Assembly (NCBI RefSeq): GCF_002019605.1
Contig: NZ_KV917368.1
Span: 651,809 to 715,808 of the forward strand
DNA from: Alkalihalobacterium alkalinitrilicum
GTDB lineage: Bacteria > Bacillota > Bacilli > Bacillales > Bacillaceae_F
Length of the DNA stretch: 64,000 bases
Direction of reading: 5' to 3'
Shown here: positions 61,504 to 64,000 of the stretch, piece by piece
Layout: every line of letters begins with the position of its first letter
How positions within the stretch are numbered: the first letter of the stretch is position 1
Made by a program: the position numbers and the translations under genes
Notes under the pieces: model-generated
What the model was told of the DNA's origin: nothing
The model's database searches: none
Seen by the model: the letters and a program-made list of their open reading frames with translations, nothing else

Positions 61504-63198
61504 TTGAATTTAAGCAATATACAATCCATTCTAAAAGAGATAGAGCAAGAAAGGTACTATATTCATAACTTTGTTGTTAAAGCACTGAGAATAGCCAAAA
61601 GTAGAAATGATGTTAAAGAGGTTATGTTATTCACAATTAACAAAACTAGCCTTAATGATACTAGCATAAAGAAAGTATATGGGGAAATGAAAGAATATGC
61701 TCTAAATATAGGTTTTTCTGAAGAAGAGCTAAAAATTAAGTTTGCTGAAGTCTGGAATGATGTTTTAGAAATAAGAAAATGTAATTGGTATGACATAAAT
61801 TCAAAAAAGCTACAAAATGGCTATACATTAAATATGTCTGTAAGTGAAATGACAGATTATTTAAATCATATCACCAATTTATTAGAAGGTAATAAGTTAC
61901 CAGGTGGTTTAGCTCCTTTAGACTTATATTTTGAAAATGAAAAAAAGCAACATATTGATAGTGTATATCTTAATCATAAATCAGCTTTGCAGTCAATTCT
62001 AAACAAAATTAGAGACTATATAATTGACTATTTAGTTAGAGTGGAAAGTTATTTAATACAAGTTAAGGAGAGAGAAAATATGAATGTACATGATGAGCTT
62101 TTAACATTAATTGAAAAAGGCTTTGAAATAAAAGAAAAATGCACTGTTAAAAACCAATATGGACTTGATTACATTAAAGGTTCAGATTATGTAGCATGGA
62201 TTGAACAATGCAAAATGTTCATAAAAAAGAATGTTAATGATAATGAAATATATAAAACCTTTTCAGAAATAGGAAAAAGAGCAAATGGACAAGCAGAGAA
62301 TTTTTTTGAAGAAATGATGGGGAAATTACAAGCCCTATTAAATTATGATTTTACAGAGGAAAATATGGGGGTAGTAGAAGAACCGAAAGTTAGTAAAATT
62401 TTTATTAGTCATGCTTCCAAAGATGTTAAGTATGTTGATCTAGTTGTCCAACTTTTAAATGATATTGGAATTAAAAAAAGTGACCAACATATATTTTGTA
62501 GTTCATTAGCTGGGTATGGTATTCCATATGGAGAAAATATTTATGAATATCTTAAAAGTGAATTAAAAAATAGTAATATAATGGTTCTCTTTATTTTATC
62601 TCACAATTACTATCAAAGTGCACCTTGTTTAAATGAAATGGGTGCAGCATGGATTTCTTCTAAGAATTATAATTCAATACTTACTCCTAATTTTGACTTC
62701 AAGCAAATTAGTGGTGCTATTGACCCTTCAAAAATAAGTTTTTACATGAATGACAATGATGGTTTAAATAAATTTAAAGATAAAATCACAGAAATCTTTG
62801 AATTGAAAGAGGTTGACTACAAAATATGGGAGGAAGATAGAAATAAATTCATTGAGAAAGTTAATGAGATAGCAGAAGAAGAAGCATCCAATTTAAATAC
62901 TCAGGTACAAATAGAAAGAATAAAAAAACTTAATGAAAATGAATTAGAATTACAATTGAGATTTGTTAATGTAACTGAACAAGATATAGAATTTAAGTTT
63001 ATTGATTTTGAACTAATTGATAGTAGAGGAAATAAATTAAAAATTTCTGCTGAGGATGATTATTTAGAGGAGTTTAGGCTATTTAATAAGGAAAATAAAG
63101 TTGTAAAATGGGTTTTTAAACTTGATGAGGCTCCAGAATACAACCCTAGAAGAGATGAAGGTAGTCTTTCAAAAGTTTCATTTGAAATTTACCATTAA
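61504..63198 (+). CDS. TIR-domain protein
   Basis: 564 residues from a TTG start behind AAGGGGGG. The N-terminal ~290 residues are helical and unrecognised. A TIR domain follows (~297-430) with KIFISHASKD, HIFCSSLAGYGIPYGENIYEYLKSEL and SAPCLNEMGAAW, where E378 is at the place of the catalytic NADase glutamate. The C-terminal ~90 residues look beta-rich (IDFELIDSRGNKLKIS). Bacterial TIR proteins degrade NAD+ or make cyclic-ADPR-like signals in phage defence. No Thoeris ThsA partner is seen. The gene contains a single CpG. Confidence 0.85.
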   Translation: MNLSNIQSILKEIEQERYYIHNFVVKALRIAKSRNDVKEVMLFTINKTSLNDTSIKKVYGEMKEYALNIGFSEEELKIKFAEVWNDVLEIRKCNWYDINSKKLQNGYTLNMSVSEMTDYLNHITNLLEGNKLPGGLAPLDLYFENEKKQHIDSVYLNHKSALQSILNKIRDYIIDYLVRVESYLIQVKERENMNVHDELLTLIEKGFEIKEKCTVKNQYGLDYIKGSDYVAWIEQCKMFIKKNVNDNEIYKTFSEIGKRANGQAENFFEEMMGKLQALLNYDFTEENMGVVEEPKVSKIFISHASKDVKYVDLVVQLLNDIGIKKSDQHIFCSSLAGYGIPYGENIYEYLKSELKNSNIMVLFILSHNYYQSAPCLNEMGAAWISSKNYNSILTPNFDFKQISGAIDPSKISFYMNDNDGLNKFKDKITEIFELKEVDYKIWEEDRNKFIEKVNEIAEEEASNLNTQVQIERIKKLNENELELQLRFVNVTEQDIEFKFIDFELIDSRGNKLKISAEDDYLEEFRLFNKENKVVKWVFKLDEAPEYNPRRDEGSLSKVSFEIYH

Positions 63199-63240
63199 AA
63201 AACAAAAAAGATAATTAGCAAATAAAAGGCTTTCTTTTTT

Positions 63241-63266
63241 ATACCTCTTTTAAAGGGGTATTTTTT
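63241..63266 (+). terminator. Terminator after the TIR gene
   Basis: ATACCTCTTT pairs with AAGGGGTAT (one T-G) and is followed by TTTTTT. Confidence 0.75.
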
Positions 63267-63343
63267 ATGGATTGGTAATATTTACTATTGTAACTTTCTG
63301 TTATAAAATATGTTTTATAAGGAAATGTAAGGGGAGATGAGAA

Positions 63344-64000
63344 ATGGCTAAAATAGAGTTAGAATTTATTAAGCAGATGTATAATAAATTTAAGAATACA
63401 AATGAAGAGAATATAAAGTTTCATGTTGTTACAAAATTTTTAGAGATGGTAGGATATGACCCATTAGAATTTTATTATGAACATTCTAAGTACCATAAAG
63501 ATGGAAGAGCAGATATTGCAGTTAAAATAGATGAAGTAACATATTTATATGTTGAGGTTAAGCCAACAAACAATAAGTTAAATGAAAAAGAACAAAGTCA
63601 GTTGGCTCAATATTTATTTGATAGAGGGCTATCCTGGGGTATTTTAACAAATGGAAAAAACTTTATTTTGTTTAACTCTAGTATAAGTGTACTCCCCAAT
63701 CCAAATAGACCTTTAATGATTGATAAAGTTGTATTTAATATAGATATCTTTAATAAAAAACATAAAGAGTTAATAGGTTACTTTAGTAAAGAAAGTATAT
63801 ATGAGAACCAAATATCAAACTATTTTAGGGATATAGCAAAATACAAAGCAATTAAATACCCTGATGGTGGTGGGAGTTGGAATGTTTACAAAGGTACTCT
63901 ATATAATTTCTTTAAGTATTATGCACACCAACAGAAAAAATATAGAGAATTAGAACAGATAAGAATAGATGAATTTGAGGATTTTTTAAATTATGATATG
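63344..64000 (+). CDS. PD-(D/E)XK-like nuclease-domain protein, cut by the window edge
   Basis: The open frame of 219 codons from an ATG behind AAGGGGAG runs off the right edge. Residues ~25-115 look like the N-terminal nuclease domain of type I restriction R subunits (HSDR_N-like): KDGRADIAVKID, then YLYVEVKP, then LAQYLFDRGLSWGILTNGKNFILF. The Asp and E-x-K give the active site. From ~165 a helical segment (NVYKGTLYNFFKYYAHQQKK) begins a further domain. It could be a defence nuclease or part of a restriction enzyme. It contains no CpG. Confidence 0.65.
   Translation, partial: MAKIELEFIKQMYNKFKNTNEENIKFHVVTKFLEMVGYDPLEFYYEHSKYHKDGRADIAVKIDEVTYLYVEVKPTNNKLNEKEQSQLAQYLFDRGLSWGILTNGKNFILFNSSISVLPNPNRPLMIDKVVFNIDIFNKKHKELIGYFSKESIYENQISNYFRDIAKYKAIKYPDGGGSWNVYKGTLYNFFKYYAHQQKKYRELEQIRIDEFEDFLNYDM

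Larger units (their letters stand above)
60166..64000 (+). mobile_element. Integrated, CpG-free element next to tRNA-Leu (left part)
   Basis: A tyrosine integrase lies 163 bp after a tRNA 3' end, followed by a TIR protein and a nuclease-like gene. Only one CpG (62384-62385) occurs between the tRNA and the window end, against frequent CpG before it. Nearly every Arg codon is AGA or AGG. The right end lies outside the window. Confidence 0.65.

Noticed and set aside
1-64000. CRISPR array
   Set aside because: No regularly spaced short repeats and no cas genes were found by eye; the repeats present are dispersed or single direct duplications.

Overview
The window looks like a low-GC Firmicute, most likely a Bacillaceae chromosome. 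The signs are AT-rich DNA, strong GGAGG-type ribosome sites, frequent GTG/TTG starts, and families typical of Bacillus relatives (YhfM-like and other small lipoproteins, CBO0543-like membrane proteins, YkqA, YuiH, EamA transporters). No species can be named from the sequence alone. Almost all of it is accessory or decaying DNA: I count about 17 broken genes or gene fragments, one complete insertion sequence, two large direct duplications and several dispersed intergenic repeats.

Layout. 0-7 kb: a DinB-family gene, a complete IS3-family element inserted in a dispersed repeat, and two regulator/EamA-transporter divergent pairs (Lrp-type; AraC-type, the latter with a nonsense-mutated transporter). 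7-26 kb: housekeeping enzymes (YuiH-like, luciferase-like monooxygenase, ABC exporter pair, AlkD) among many single small lipoprotein or membrane genes separated by hairpins and a recurring GCTAACGAAGCAG-like motif. It also holds duplicated fragments whose intact parents lie at 37-41 kb (ilvD / zinc-ribbon gene / aldo-keto reductase) and 55-57 kb (mcrC / NucS-like nuclease).

26.8-33 kb: a compact candidate peptide-modification locus. It has a 57-residue peptide gene, an internal terminator, a radical SAM/SPASM protein, a JmjC-like oxygenase fused to a nucleotidyltransferase-like domain, and a leucine-rich-repeat protein with a possible flavodoxin-like N-terminus. The last three overlap and must be co-translated. 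A divergent LRR gene and a downstream TPR/winged-helix regulator flank it. 33-44 kb: YkqA, a PP-loop ATPase, a broken GGDEF-EAL gene, ilvD, an aldo-keto reductase, EamA and VOC genes, and a Phd/RelE-type toxin-antitoxin pair.

44.9-58.5 kb is a defence island. A five-gene operon comes first (wHTH-rich protein, PLD-nuclease/SF2 helicase, a 59-residue protein, a DndD-like SMC ATPase with zinc hook, and a small protein), closed by a strong terminator. Then follow a MazG-like pyrophosphohydrolase, an HNH nuclease, EVE-like/McrB plus McrC, a NucS-like nuclease and a NERD nuclease. 60.1-64 kb: a tRNA-Leu(CAA) with a damaged 5' acceptor strand is followed by a tyrosine integrase, a TIR-domain protein and a PD-(D/E)XK-like gene running off the edge. 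From the tRNA 3' end to the window end I found a single CpG dinucleotide in about 3.8 kb. This abrupt composition switch marks an integrated element.
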